Shown here: positions 7,752-15,047 of the stretch, piece by piece
Layout of the letters: the number at the start of each line of letters is the position of its first letter
Numbering within the stretch: position 1 is the first letter of the stretch
From: Brevundimonas sp. UBA7534
GTDB lineage: Bacteria > Pseudomonadota > Alphaproteobacteria > Caulobacterales > Caulobacteraceae
Reading direction: 5' to 3'
DNA: 22,984 bases
Assembly: GCF_002479325.1 (NCBI RefSeq)
Contig: NZ_DLMO01000028.1
Coordinates: 1 to 22,984 of the forward strand
The notes under the pieces: model-generated
Seen by the model: the letters and a program-made list of their open reading frames with translations, nothing else
Databases searched by the model: none
Told to the model about the DNA's origin: nothing
Made by a program: the position numbers and the translations under genes

Positions 7752-8135
7752 TCAGCCGTCGAACTCCGCCAGGATCGGGCAGGGCCCGTTCCCGGCGGCG
7801 CCGCACTTTTGCGCCAGTCGCCGCAGCGCGGCCCGCGCCGTCTCAAGTTCGGCGATCCTGACGTCCAGTTCTGCGATCCTCTCCTGCGCCAGGGCCCGGG
7901 CCCTGGCGTGGTCGTGCCCGGCATCCAGCGCCAGTAGTTCGCCGATCTGCTCCAGGGTGAACCCAGCCGCCTGGGCGGAGCGGATGAAGCGCAGGCGACG
8001 CGCCTCCGTCTCTCCGTAGCGCCGGACGCCGCCGGTCCCGTCCGGCGTCGGCATGAGGCCGCGTCGTTGATAGTAGCGCACCGTCTCCACGCCCACGCCG
8101 CCGGCGCGGGCCAATCCGGCTATCGTCACGCTCAT
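7752..8135 (-). CDS. MerR-family regulator, mercury-type C-terminus but missing the first metal cysteine
   Basis: A 127-aa regulator with the MerR helix-turn-helix (TIAGLARAGGVGVETVRYYQ, then RRYGETEARRLRFI), a dimerisation coiled coil at about 75-110 and a short C-terminal loop QKCGAAGNGPCPILAEF. In mercury MerR the metal is held by C82, C117 and C126. Here C111 and C119 match the last two, but the C82 position is H76 (GHDHARA), so three-cysteine Hg(II) binding is not possible as known. It may sense another metal or redox state through two cysteines and perhaps the histidines. The start lies three bases from a mer-like -35 box serving the divergent gene, the usual MerR arrangement. Confidence 0.88.
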   Translation of the reverse strand: MSVTIAGLARAGGVGVETVRYYQRRGLMPTPDGTGGVRRYGETEARRLRFIRSAQAAGFTLEQIGELLALDAGHDHARARALAQERIAELDVRIAELETARAALRRLAQKCGAAGNGPCPILAEFDG

Positions 8136-8138
8136 TCC

Positions 8139-8169
8139 TTGACTCCGTACCATGGTCCGCACCCGACAT
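8139..8169 (+). promoter_or_regulatory. mer-like promoter/operator for the divergent redox gene
   Basis: The plus strand carries TTGACT (8139-8144) followed directly by CCGTAC, the same twelve bases that open the classical mer promoter. An imperfect dyad CGTACCATGGTCCG (8146-8159, one mismatched pair) fills the spacer. A -10 at the long 19-base spacing typical of MerR promoters would be CGACAT (8164-8169), which is weak. Long spacer plus central dyad is the known MerR activation architecture. Confidence 0.6.
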
Positions 8170-8210
8170 GGGGCCAATCTCGCCTCGCGAAAGGTCCAGG
8201 AACCGTGACG

Positions 8211-8504
8211 ATGAACGCCGAAAAGACAGCCATTTTGTACCGCATGGTCATGGACAAGCACGTTTGTCCGTGGGGCCTGCGGGCGCGTCACCTGCTGAAA
8301 AGCCACGGCTACGTCGTCGATGACCGCTGGCTGACCACGCGCGAACAGACAGACGCCTTCAAGGCCGTCTATATCCAGAAGCGAGAGCTGAAATGCGCCT
8401 GCGTCGGCGGCGACAGCAACGTCCCGCTGGGCTTCCTGTCGCTGACCGAGAACGTGATGATGGTGCTGATGGCGGCGTGGATGGGCTGGATGGCGTGGGT
8501 CTGA
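8211..8504 (+). CDS. Glutaredoxin-MauE hybrid remnant: probable in-frame internal deletion
   Basis: The 97-aa ORF starts at an ATG with AGGA nine bases upstream. Residues 1-52 look like the N-terminal half of a glutaredoxin (LYRMVMDKHVCPWGLRARHL). They stop before the cis-Pro TTPQTF and GG motifs that should complete the fold. Residues 50-97 (FKAVYIQKRELKCACVGGDS, then PLGFLSLTENVMM and a hydrophobic end) match, from memory, the C-terminus of MauE/DoxX redox-associated membrane proteins, where a full glutaredoxin domain is followed by about four membrane helices. Both halves would contain Phe-Lys-Ala at the joint (TTCAAGGCC, 8358-8366), suggesting recombination between short repeats that removed the middle in frame. 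Function is doubtful; the CACVGG motif and one membrane segment remain. Confidence 0.65.
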   Translation: MNAEKTAILYRMVMDKHVCPWGLRARHLLKSHGYVVDDRWLTTREQTDAFKAVYIQKRELKCACVGGDSNVPLGFLSLTENVMMVLMAAWMGWMAWV

Positions 8505-8526
8505 CGACCCAACGCCGCCAACGCGC

Positions 8527-9002
8527 CTAGCGGTCTCCCGTAGAGCGAGAGATCGCCGCCCGCATTCCCTCGGCGTGAAGCGCACCGGATGGGGCGATCT
8601 TGTTGTTTGGCGTCTCCACGGGCCCGGTGTTGGCGTCGCGGCGCTCCGGCCCGCGCCAGCGTGGATTCTCGGCCTTGCGCTTGACGGCTTCCGACAGGTT
8701 GCGTGTGGCCTTTTCCGCGGGGTTCTTTCGCGCCGTCGCGCGTCGTGCCTCGACCTCGGCCGTCACGCGCTGCACCGCTTCGACCAGCAGAGCCTTCTTC
8801 TGTCGCGCGCCGGTGTCGGGGCGGGGGTGTCGGCGTTGCGGGTCCGGGTGCGGATCATGCGCTGCACCCGGTCTCGCCGCGCGCGCAGTCGCTTCTGCAG
8901 ATCGGTCAACTGCGTTTGCGACACGCCGTCCAGATCACGGCTCTGAGCGACCAGTTCGCGTTCGCCTGCATCCAAGGCGCGGTCTTCCTGACTCTTGGTC
9001 AT
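8527..9002 (-). pseudogene. Conserved hypothetical protein broken by a one-base frameshift
   Basis: From an ATG at 9002, with a strong GGGAG upstream, the frame reads MTKSQEDRALDAGERELVAQ and a charged helical region, then turns into TPAPTPARDRRR and stops at 8763. The next frame continues as DTGARQKKALLVEAVQRV and runs on to 8527 in similar Arg/Lys/Ala-rich style. Adding one G to either G-run at 8818-8821 or 8823-8827 (plus strand) joins the two parts into one protein of about 158 aa. No membrane or signal segment is visible. The function is unknown; the composition suggests a basic, possibly nucleic-acid-associated protein. It may be a real frameshift or a homopolymer sequencing error. Confidence 0.7.
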
Positions 9003-9091
9003 GAAACTTCTCCCTGTTGTTGATGCGAGAGAAGCGCTGGCCGGGACAGGCCGTTCCGGGTTTGCGACGCTCGGTCACGGTCGGCGCGCAT

Positions 9092-9135
9092 CAAATGGGC
9101 CACACCTTGACTTTGTGCGGCGTTGCGCCCATTTG
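9092..9135. repeat. Inverted repeat in the long helicase leader
   Basis: The 365 bases between the hypothetical gene and the helicase hold no convincing gene. CAAATGGGC (9092-9100) is repeated in perfect inverse as GCCCATTTG (9127-9135). The 26-base interval contains TTGACT (9107-9112), a -35-like hexamer, but no good -10 follows. A small GGTCT/AGACC hairpin lies at 9181-9194. The repeat could be an operator or part of a structured leader. Confidence 0.4.
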
Positions 9136-9367
9136 CGCTGCATCGCACAATCGCGATCTCCGGCGTCTCCAGCGCGTGTGGGTCTTTTCAGACCTGTCTG
9201 TAGCAGCCGCCGGCCCCTCAAGTTCATTCGCTGCCCGGACACGCGGGGCGGCGCCCGATCCACCCCGCAGGCTTCATCCTGAAGCCCCCTCGGGACTGGC
9301 GGAGCGCGGCCCTTCGGCGTCATGCCATGGCTGAAAGCGCCCTGCCGCACGCGAAAGACAGACTGCT

Positions 9368-10852
9368 TTGAGCACCACCTTCGACTCCATGGGCCTGAAC
9401 AAGGCCCTTCTCCAGGCGCTGGCGTCGGAAGGCTACACCAAGCCGACCCCGATCCAGGAAAAGGCCATCCCCGACGTCATGCAGGGCAAGGACCTGCTGG
9501 GCATCGCCCAGACGGGCACCGGCAAGACCGCCGCCTTCGCCCTGCCGATCCTGCATCGCCTGGCCGAGAACCGCACCCCGCCCGTGCCGCGCACCACGCG
9601 CGCCCTGATCCTCAGCCCCACGCGCGAGTTGGCCAGCCAGATCGGCGACAGCTTCAAGGCCTACGGCGCCCATCTGGGCTTCCGCGTGGCGGTGATCTTC
9701 GGCGGCGTGAAGTACGGCGCCCAGGAACGCGCCCTGCAGCAGGGCCTGGACATCCTGGTCGCCGCGCCGGGCCGCCTGCTGGATCACATCCAGCAGAAGA
9801 CGCTGGACCTGTCATCGACCGAAATCTTCGTCCTGGACGAGGCCGACCAGATGCTGGACCTGGGCTTCATCAAGCCCATCCGCCAGATCGTCAGCCGCAT
9901 GCCGGCGCGTCGCCAGAACCTGTTCTTCTCGGCCACCATGCCGACCGAGATCGGCAAGCTGGCGGGTGAACTGCTGAAGGATCCGGTCAAGGTCCAGGTC
10001 ACGCCCCAGTCCACCACCGTCCAGCGCATCAAGCAGTCGGTCGTGCACATCGAGCAGGGCCGCAAGCGCGCCCTGCTGACCGAGCTGTTCAGCGATCCGG
10101 GCTTCACCCGCTGCCTGGTCTTCACCAAGACCAAGCACGGCGCCGACAAGGTCGCGGCCTATCTGGAGGCCGGCGGCGTCGAGGCCGGCGCCATCCATGG
10201 CAACAAGAGCCAGCCCCAGCGCGAGCGCACGCTGGAAGCCTTCAAGAAGGGCAAGTTGCGCGTCCTGGTCGCCACCGACATCGCCGCGCGCGGTATCGAC
10301 GTGGACGGCGTCTCGCACGTCGTGAACTTCGAACTGCCCTTCGTGCCGGAAGCCTATGTGCACCGCATCGGCCGCACGGCCCGCGCCGGCGCCGACGGCA
10401 CCGCCATCAGCTTCGTGGCCGGTGACGAGATGAAACTGCTGAAGGACATCGAGAAGGTCACGCGCCAGAAGATCCCGGCCGTCGACCGCCGCAATGACAA
10501 GCAGCTGGCCCAGCTTGACGCCTCCATCATGGCATCCGGCGTCGGCAAGAAGGCGACGCTGCCGGAGCGCGAAGGCGGCGAACGCAACGAGGGCGGCCGC
10601 GGTGGTCGCGGACGTCGCAACCCGCATCGTGACGGCGTTCGTCCCGAGGGCGGCGGCCAGCCGCACCGCCAGCGTCGTAATCGTGGCGGTGGAGAGACCG
10701 CTGCGGCGCCCCGGCCCGAGCGGACCTACAATCCGATGGCCGGAGAGACCACCACGCCGCGCGAACCCAAGCCTGTCGGCGAGATGAAGCGGCGACCGCG
10801 CCGCCGTCGTCCCTCGAACGGCGGCAAGGGCTACAGCTCCGCCCAAGGCTGA
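9368..10852 (+). CDS. DEAD-box ATP-dependent RNA helicase (RhlE-like)
   Basis: A 494-aa helicase that unwinds short RNA duplexes, expected in ribosome assembly, RNA turnover or cold adaptation. All family motifs are present: Q motif GYTKPTPIQ (22-30), Walker A AQTGTGKT (47-54), PTRELA, GG, APGRLLDH, VLDEAD (155-160), FSAT (187-190), and in domain 2 LVFTKTK, ATDIAARGIDV and HRIGRTARAG. The C-terminal ~110 residues are a basic, low-complexity Arg/Gly-rich tail (EGGRGGRGRRNPHRDG and similar), typical of RNA-binding extensions in RhlE-type helicases. The start is taken as the TTG at 9368, giving MSTTFDSMGL. An ATG seven codons later lacks a better ribosome site. A long leader and a strong downstream terminator suggest a monocistronic unit. 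Confidence 0.93.
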   Translation: MSTTFDSMGLNKALLQALASEGYTKPTPIQEKAIPDVMQGKDLLGIAQTGTGKTAAFALPILHRLAENRTPPVPRTTRALILSPTRELASQIGDSFKAYGAHLGFRVAVIFGGVKYGAQERALQQGLDILVAAPGRLLDHIQQKTLDLSSTEIFVLDEADQMLDLGFIKPIRQIVSRMPARRQNLFFSATMPTEIGKLAGELLKDPVKVQVTPQSTTVQRIKQSVVHIEQGRKRALLTELFSDPGFTRCLVFTKTKHGADKVAAYLEAGGVEAGAIHGNKSQPQRERTLEAFKKGKLRVLVATDIAARGIDVDGVSHVVNFELPFVPEAYVHRIGRTARAGADGTAISFVAGDEMKLLKDIEKVTRQKIPAVDRRNDKQLAQLDASIMASGVGKKATLPEREGGERNEGGRGGRGRRNPHRDGVRPEGGGQPHRQRRNRGGGETAAAPRPERTYNPMAGETTTPREPKPVGEMKRRPRRRRPSNGGKGYSSAQG

Positions 10853-10878
10853 AACTCTCTCGCCGCAGGACGGTGAAT

Positions 10879-10917
10879 CAAAAACGGCGGCTCCTGGAAA
10901 GGAGCCGCCGTTCTCAT
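10879..10917. terminator. Bidirectional intrinsic terminator
   Basis: AACGGCGGCTCC (10883-10894) and GGAGCCGCCGTT (10901-10912) form a perfect 12-bp stem with a 6-base loop. On the minus strand it is followed by TTTTTGATT, a good U-tract that ends the FadL-type gene. On the plus strand it is followed by TTCTC and ends the helicase transcript. Confidence 0.9.
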
Positions 10918-10935
10918 GTCAGGCCATCGACGACC

Positions 10936-12285
10936 TTAGAAGTTCCAGGTCGCGCCCAGCGAGAAGCCGACACCGGAGCCCTTGGCCTCGCCGCGCAGAG
11001 CGGAGACCACCAGGCCGTTGCCGTACAGGTCGCGGGTGTCGTTGATCGTCGCCGTGTCGATGTCGATGTAGGTCACGGCGCCGTCGAACGTCATATTGCC
11101 CATCGTCTTGGACAGGCCGGCGGCGTAGAGCCAGCGGTCGCCGTCGGGGATGCGGGCGGTGCGGTGGTCGTCCGGGGTCGGCGTGGGGTCGTAGCCGATG
11201 CCCGCACGGACGGTCATGGTCGGATCGATCATGTAGTCGAAGCCGATCGCGCCCGTGGTGACGTCGTCATAGTCCTGGACGATGGTCGAACCGCCGCCGG
11301 TGTAGGCCACGCGGATGGCGTCGAACTCGCTCCAGCCGATCTGGTTGACCTGAGCGTTCAGCGTCAGACGGTCGTTGACCGCATAACGGGCCGAAACGGT
11401 GGCGTACCACGGCGTGGTGAAGGTGGCGGCGCCGTCGGTCGAGACGTTGGCGCCGGCCAGCAGGCCGGTCAGGCCCGAGATGTTCACCGAGCCTTCAAGC
11501 TCGTGCTCGATCTCCGAACGATAGGACAGACCCAGGTCCAGCTTGCCGAAGTGCATCTGGGCGCCGGCGTTCCAGCCGTAATCCCAGCCGTCGCCTTCCA
11601 GCTGGTTGCGGCCGTCCGTCGCCGGGTCGATGACGTAGGCGGGCGACAGCACGGCCGGAACCGGCACGTTCGGCAGAGCCGAGCTCAGCGTCGCCTTGGC
11701 GTACTGGGCGTCGAAGCCGGCGCCGACGTCCAGCCAGTCGGTAACCTGCATCGCGGCGACCAAGCTGACGTTGGCCGAGCGCAGTTCCGAGGTCAGGGCG
11801 TCATAGCGCGCGAAGTCGGTCGGCTCGTACTTGGTGGTGAAGTTGTAGGGGGCCTGCACGGCCAGGCCGACGTTGAAACGATCGCCGATCGGCATCGACA
11901 CGGCGAAGTTCGGCACGATGCCGCTTTCGACTACGTCATGGACGTGCGGATCGCCGTTGACGGCTTCGGTGTTGCTGATGACGCCGACGCCCGTCACCGG
12001 GACGTTGTAGGTCAGGCTGGAGCCGCGGTCGTCGACGTCGGAATCGAGGATCAGGCCGTGCGCGCCGACGTAGAGCTCGCGCTGGGTTCCGGCGATGGCG
12101 GCCGGGTTCCACCACAGCGATTGCACGCCCTTGTCGGCGCCCACGCCGGCGTTGGCGCGACCCTGACCGCGGGTCGATTGCTCCTGCACATAGAAGGAGC
12201 CGGCGAAGGCCGGGGCGGCGACGCCGGCCAGCAGGGCGGACGTGAGGGCGATCCCGCCGAGGCGAGTGATGTTCCTGGGATTCAT
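10936..12285 (-). CDS. FadL/OmpP1/TodX-family outer-membrane transporter
   Basis: A 449-aa outer-membrane beta-barrel expected to let long-chain fatty acids or other hydrophobic compounds cross the outer membrane. A signal peptide is visible (MNPRNITRLGGIALTSALLA, cleavage likely after APAFA at residue 28). The mature N-terminus SFYVQEQSTRGQGRANAG is the family plug signature, followed by WWNPAAIAG, the conserved NPA motif. The rest is a succession of amphipathic strands, and the last residue is Phe (GATWNF), the usual barrel-assembly signal. The ATG at 12285 is chosen because it places the signal peptide correctly. The gene is convergent with the helicase and divergent from map. Whether it carries fatty acids or aromatic hydrocarbons cannot be decided. 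Confidence 0.92.
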   Translation of the reverse strand: MNPRNITRLGGIALTSALLAGVAAPAFAGSFYVQEQSTRGQGRANAGVGADKGVQSLWWNPAAIAGTQRELYVGAHGLILDSDVDDRGSSLTYNVPVTGVGVISNTEAVNGDPHVHDVVESGIVPNFAVSMPIGDRFNVGLAVQAPYNFTTKYEPTDFARYDALTSELRSANVSLVAAMQVTDWLDVGAGFDAQYAKATLSSALPNVPVPAVLSPAYVIDPATDGRNQLEGDGWDYGWNAGAQMHFGKLDLGLSYRSEIEHELEGSVNISGLTGLLAGANVSTDGAATFTTPWYATVSARYAVNDRLTLNAQVNQIGWSEFDAIRVAYTGGGSTIVQDYDDVTTGAIGFDYMIDPTMTVRAGIGYDPTPTPDDHRTARIPDGDRWLYAAGLSKTMGNMTFDGAVTYIDIDTATINDTRDLYGNGLVVSALRGEAKGSGVGFSLGATWNF

Positions 12286-12615
12286 GACCAATCCTAATAC
12301 AGTCCCGCCGTCGCGCAGCGGGTTCGGGGAGAGACGGTGCCGCAGCGCTTCCGACACGAAAACGTTGCATGCGAGGCCGCTCTCCGCCCTGAAACGGGCG
12401 AAACCGTGGCGCCGGAACCGCACACCATCACGGCTTCGAGAGGTTACGCAGCGGCAACATCAGTGCCTGAATGCGTCCCAGACGGATCAAATCTTGCGTC
12501 GTCCAAGGCGGCGCCGACACGGCCCAGGGGGAAGCCGGGCTTGAGGTTTTGTGCTATGAAGACCATCTGTGGCGAACGGTTTTCGCCGCGCCCCACATCA
12601 TCGCAGACACATTTC
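12286..12615. other. 330-base divergent intergenic region, no gene seen
   Basis: This region separates the starts of the FadL-type gene and map. Plus-strand frames are open here in map's own reading frame, but the encoded residues are unlike methionine aminopeptidase and no ribosome site supports them. It must hold both promoters; I cannot place a convincing -35/-10 pair for either. A short CGCCC/GGGCG hairpin is near 12390-12405. Confidence 0.5.
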
Positions 12616-13434
12616 ATGTACGAAACGCCCGAACTTGACACCGACGTCATGGTCCGCTCCAGCGCCATCCGCATCCACGACGCGGAAGCGTTCGAAGGCA
12701 TGCGCAAGGCCGGCCGGCTTGTGGCCGAGGCGCTGGACATGATCGCGGAACACGTGAAGCCCGGCGTCACCACTGGCGAGATCGACGACCTGATCCGCGA
12801 GTTCACCTTGGACAACGGCGGCCTGCCGGCCTGCCTGGGCTACAAGGGCTACGAGAAGACGGTCTGCACCTCTATCAATCACGTCGTCTGCCACGGCATT
12901 CCGGGCGATCGGGTGCTGAAGGACGGCGACATCGTCAACATCGACCACACCGTGATCGTGGATGGCTGGCATGGCGATTCCAGCCGGATGTACGGCGTGG
13001 GCGAGGTGCCGACCCGCGCGAAGAAGCTGGTCGACGTCACTTATGAGTCGCTGGAACTCGGCCTAGCCCAGGTGAAGCCAGGGAACACCTTCGGCGACAT
13101 CGGCTTCGCCATCCAGAAGTTTGTCGAGGCCCAGCGCATGAGCGTGGTGCGCGACTTCTGCGGTCACGGCATCGGCCGCATCTTCCACGATAGCCCCAAC
13201 GTCCTGCATTACGGCCGCAAGGGCGAGGGCGCGACCTTGAAGGCGGGCATGTTCTTCACTGTCGAGCCGATGGTGAACCTGGGCAAGCCGCACGTGAAGG
13301 TCCTGTCGGACGGCTGGACCGCCGTGACGCGCGACAAGTCCCTGTCCGCCCAATGCGAACACACGGTGGGCGTGACCGAGGACGGCGTGGAAATCTTCAC
13401 CGCCTCACCCAAGGGCCTGTTCAAGCCGGTCTGA
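12616..13434 (+). CDS. map: Methionine aminopeptidase, type I
   Basis: A 272-aa cytoplasmic metalloprotease that removes the initiator methionine from nascent proteins. The pita-bread fold ligands are all present: D110 (NIDHTV), D121 (WHGDSSR), H184 (CGHGIGRIFH), E217 (FTVEPMV) and E248 (CEHTVGV), with H93 (VVCHGIPG) as the substrate-binding histidine. The C-terminal GVEIFTASPKG ends as expected for the type I bacterial enzyme. The ATG at 12616 gives a normal length; upstream in-frame ATGs encode non-homologous residues. No strong ribosome site is seen. radC follows after 53 bases and may be co-transcribed. Confidence 0.96.
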   Translation: MYETPELDTDVMVRSSAIRIHDAEAFEGMRKAGRLVAEALDMIAEHVKPGVTTGEIDDLIREFTLDNGGLPACLGYKGYEKTVCTSINHVVCHGIPGDRVLKDGDIVNIDHTVIVDGWHGDSSRMYGVGEVPTRAKKLVDVTYESLELGLAQVKPGNTFGDIGFAIQKFVEAQRMSVVRDFCGHGIGRIFHDSPNVLHYGRKGEGATLKAGMFFTVEPMVNLGKPHVKVLSDGWTAVTRDKSLSAQCEHTVGVTEDGVEIFTASPKGLFKPV

Positions 13435-13487
13435 CGCCTCTGGCGGCGCCTCGATGTTCCGCCTAGGTTGCCAGGCGGAGGGCTGGG

Positions 13488-14222
13488 ATGCTGGAAGAGG
13501 CCGCACCGCGACCGCAAAGAATGACGCCGCGCCACGGCGGGCACCGCGACCGCCTGCGCGAGCGCGCGGCCAAGGGCGGGCTGGGCGCCCTGCCGGACTA
13601 CGAATTGCTGGAGCTGCTGCTGTTCCGCAGCGTGCCCTACAAGGATACCAAGCCGCTGGCCAAGGATCTGCTGGCCCGGTTCGGCGGACTGGAGGGCATC
13701 GGCGCCGCCAGCCACGAGGCGGTGGAGGATGTGGTCGCTCGCGCCCTGGGCTATGCGCCCGGCAAGGCCACGCGCGCGGTGGCGCTGGACCTGCAGCTGA
13801 TCTTCGACGTGACACGCCGGATCGCGCGCGAGCCGACGGCCAAGCGGCCGGTGATCTCTTCCTGGTCGGCGCTGCTGGCCTATGTCCGGGTAGCGCTTCA
13901 GCATGAGCCGCGTGAGCAGTTCCGGGTGCTCTATCTCGACAAGAAGAACCAGCTGATCCTGGACGAGGTCCAGAACCGGGGCACGGTGGATCACGCTCCG
14001 GTTTATCCGCGCGAAGTGGTGCGTCGGGCGTTGGAGCTGTCGGCCAGCGCGCTGATTCTGGTGCACAATCACCCGTCCGGCGATCCGACGCCCAGCCGTG
14101 CCGACGTCGAGATGACGAAACAGGTTGTCCAGGCCGGGCTGGCCCTTAACGTGGAGGTTCACGACCATCTGGTCGTCGGCCGCGACGGCGTGGCCAGCTT
14201 CAAGCAACTGGGACTGATGTGA
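13488..14222 (+). CDS. radC: RadC family JAB/MPN-domain protein
   Basis: The protein is 244 aa. The N-terminal half is the helix-hairpin-helix-like region of RadC (LRERAAKGGLGALPDYELLE). The C-terminal half is a JAB1/MPN metalloprotease-like domain with the JAMM set H193, H195 and D206 (LVHNHPSGDPTPSRAD). Despite the name, a direct role in DNA repair is not established for the family. The ATG at 13488 has GGAGGG well placed. Its final codons overlap the GTG start of the next gene by four bases, so the acetyltransferase is translationally coupled. Confidence 0.94.
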   Translation: MLEEAAPRPQRMTPRHGGHRDRLRERAAKGGLGALPDYELLELLLFRSVPYKDTKPLAKDLLARFGGLEGIGAASHEAVEDVVARALGYAPGKATRAVALDLQLIFDVTRRIAREPTAKRPVISSWSALLAYVRVALQHEPREQFRVLYLDKKNQLILDEVQNRGTVDHAPVYPREVVRRALELSASALILVHNHPSGDPTPSRADVEMTKQVVQAGLALNVEVHDHLVVGRDGVASFKQLGLM

Positions 14223-14755
14223 GCGGACCGATCCTGACGACCCCGCGCCTGACCTTGTCGCCCGTGACGGCGGCGGACCTGGGCGACCTCCTGGCTCTGT
14301 GGTCCGATGAAACCTTCACCCGGCACATCATGGGCCGCGGGCTGAGCGAGGAAGAGGTGTGGTTCCGCCTGCTGCGCGACCTGGGCCATTGGGCCGCGCT
14401 GGGACATGGCAACTGGTCCGTCCGGCTGACGGAAGGCGGCGCCTATGTCGGCAGCGTTGGCGTGTTCGATTATCGCCGCGCCCTGGATCCTCCGTTTGTC
14501 CACCCGGAACTGGGGTGGGGCGTCGCGCCCGCTTTCCAGGGCCAGGGCTACGCCGGCGAGGCGCTCACCGCCGCATTGGACTGGGCGGACGCCCATCTGT
14601 CGGCGGAAGCGACCGTCTGCATGATCTCGCCTGACAACCACCCCTCCGTTCGGTTGGCCCAGGGCGTCGGCTATGCGCCCTATACGGAAGCCGACTACAG
14701 GGGCTCGGCGGTGCGCCTGTTCCGACGGCCGCGCGGCGGCGTAGGCGGCGGTTAA
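14219..14755 (+). CDS. GNAT-family N-acetyltransferase
   Basis: A 178-aa acetyltransferase of the RimJ/RimL-like GNAT group, using acetyl-CoA. It opens with LTTPRLTLSPVTAADLGDL, the standard strand-1/helix-1 of this group. The acetyl-CoA loop is GVAPAFQGQGYAGEALTAAL, and the late motif is NHPSVRLAQGVGY. The substrate (ribosomal protein terminus, amino acid or antibiotic) cannot be predicted. The GTG start at 14219 lies inside the end of radC (GTGA overlap), so it is probably translated from ribosomes finishing radC. Confidence 0.92.
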   Translation: MSGPILTTPRLTLSPVTAADLGDLLALWSDETFTRHIMGRGLSEEEVWFRLLRDLGHWAALGHGNWSVRLTEGGAYVGSVGVFDYRRALDPPFVHPELGWGVAPAFQGQGYAGEALTAALDWADAHLSAEATVCMISPDNHPSVRLAQGVGYAPYTEADYRGSAVRLFRRPRGGVGGG

Positions 14756-14801
14756 GGTTTATCTGGCAGGATCGGCGCATAGAGTTCGAGAGTATCCGCC
14801 C

Positions 14802-15044
14802 ATGCCCATGTCCGTGGACACCCTGCGCCAGCATCTGGAAGACGCCTTTCCCGGCGCGGAGATCGCGATCGAGGACCTGGCCGGCGACGGCGATCACTAT
14901 CGCGCCCGCATCGTCTCGGCCGCCTTCGCCGGCGTTCCGCGCGTTCGTCAGCACCAGATGGTCTATGCCGCGCTGAAGGGGCAGATGGGCGGCGAACTTC
15001 ATGCCCTGGCGCTGGAAACCGGCGCGCCTTCCGGAGCGGCGTGA
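14802..15044 (+). CDS. BolA-family protein
   Basis: An 80-aa BolA-like protein. BolA proteins pair with CGFS monothiol glutaredoxins to bind a shared [2Fe-2S] cluster and act in iron-sulfur trafficking or iron sensing. The class II KH-like fold is recognisable from LRQHLEDAFPGAEIAIEDL through RVRQHQMVYAALKGQMGGEL, and the conserved histidine lies in ELHALALET. The partner glutaredoxin is two genes downstream on the same strand. Only three bases separate this stop from the next start, so they share a transcript. An ATG two codons later is an equally possible start. Confidence 0.93.
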   Translation: MPMSVDTLRQHLEDAFPGAEIAIEDLAGDGDHYRARIVSAAFAGVPRVRQHQMVYAALKGQMGGELHALALETGAPSGAA

Positions 15045-15047
15045 GCG

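Noticed and set aside
9107..9135. TTGACT as the -35 of the helicase promoter
   Set aside because: No acceptable -10 lies 16-18 bases downstream; I list only the inverted repeat around it.
10873..12297. A 474-codon open frame on the plus strand opposite the FadL-type gene
   Set aside because: Its product is Gly/Val/Arg/His-rich without any family motif, and it is an exact shadow of a well-supported outer-membrane protein with signal peptide and C-terminal Phe.
12337..12615. N-terminal extension of methionine aminopeptidase from an upstream start
   Set aside because: The frame stays open but the residues do not resemble the family, and the ATG at 12616 gives the expected length.
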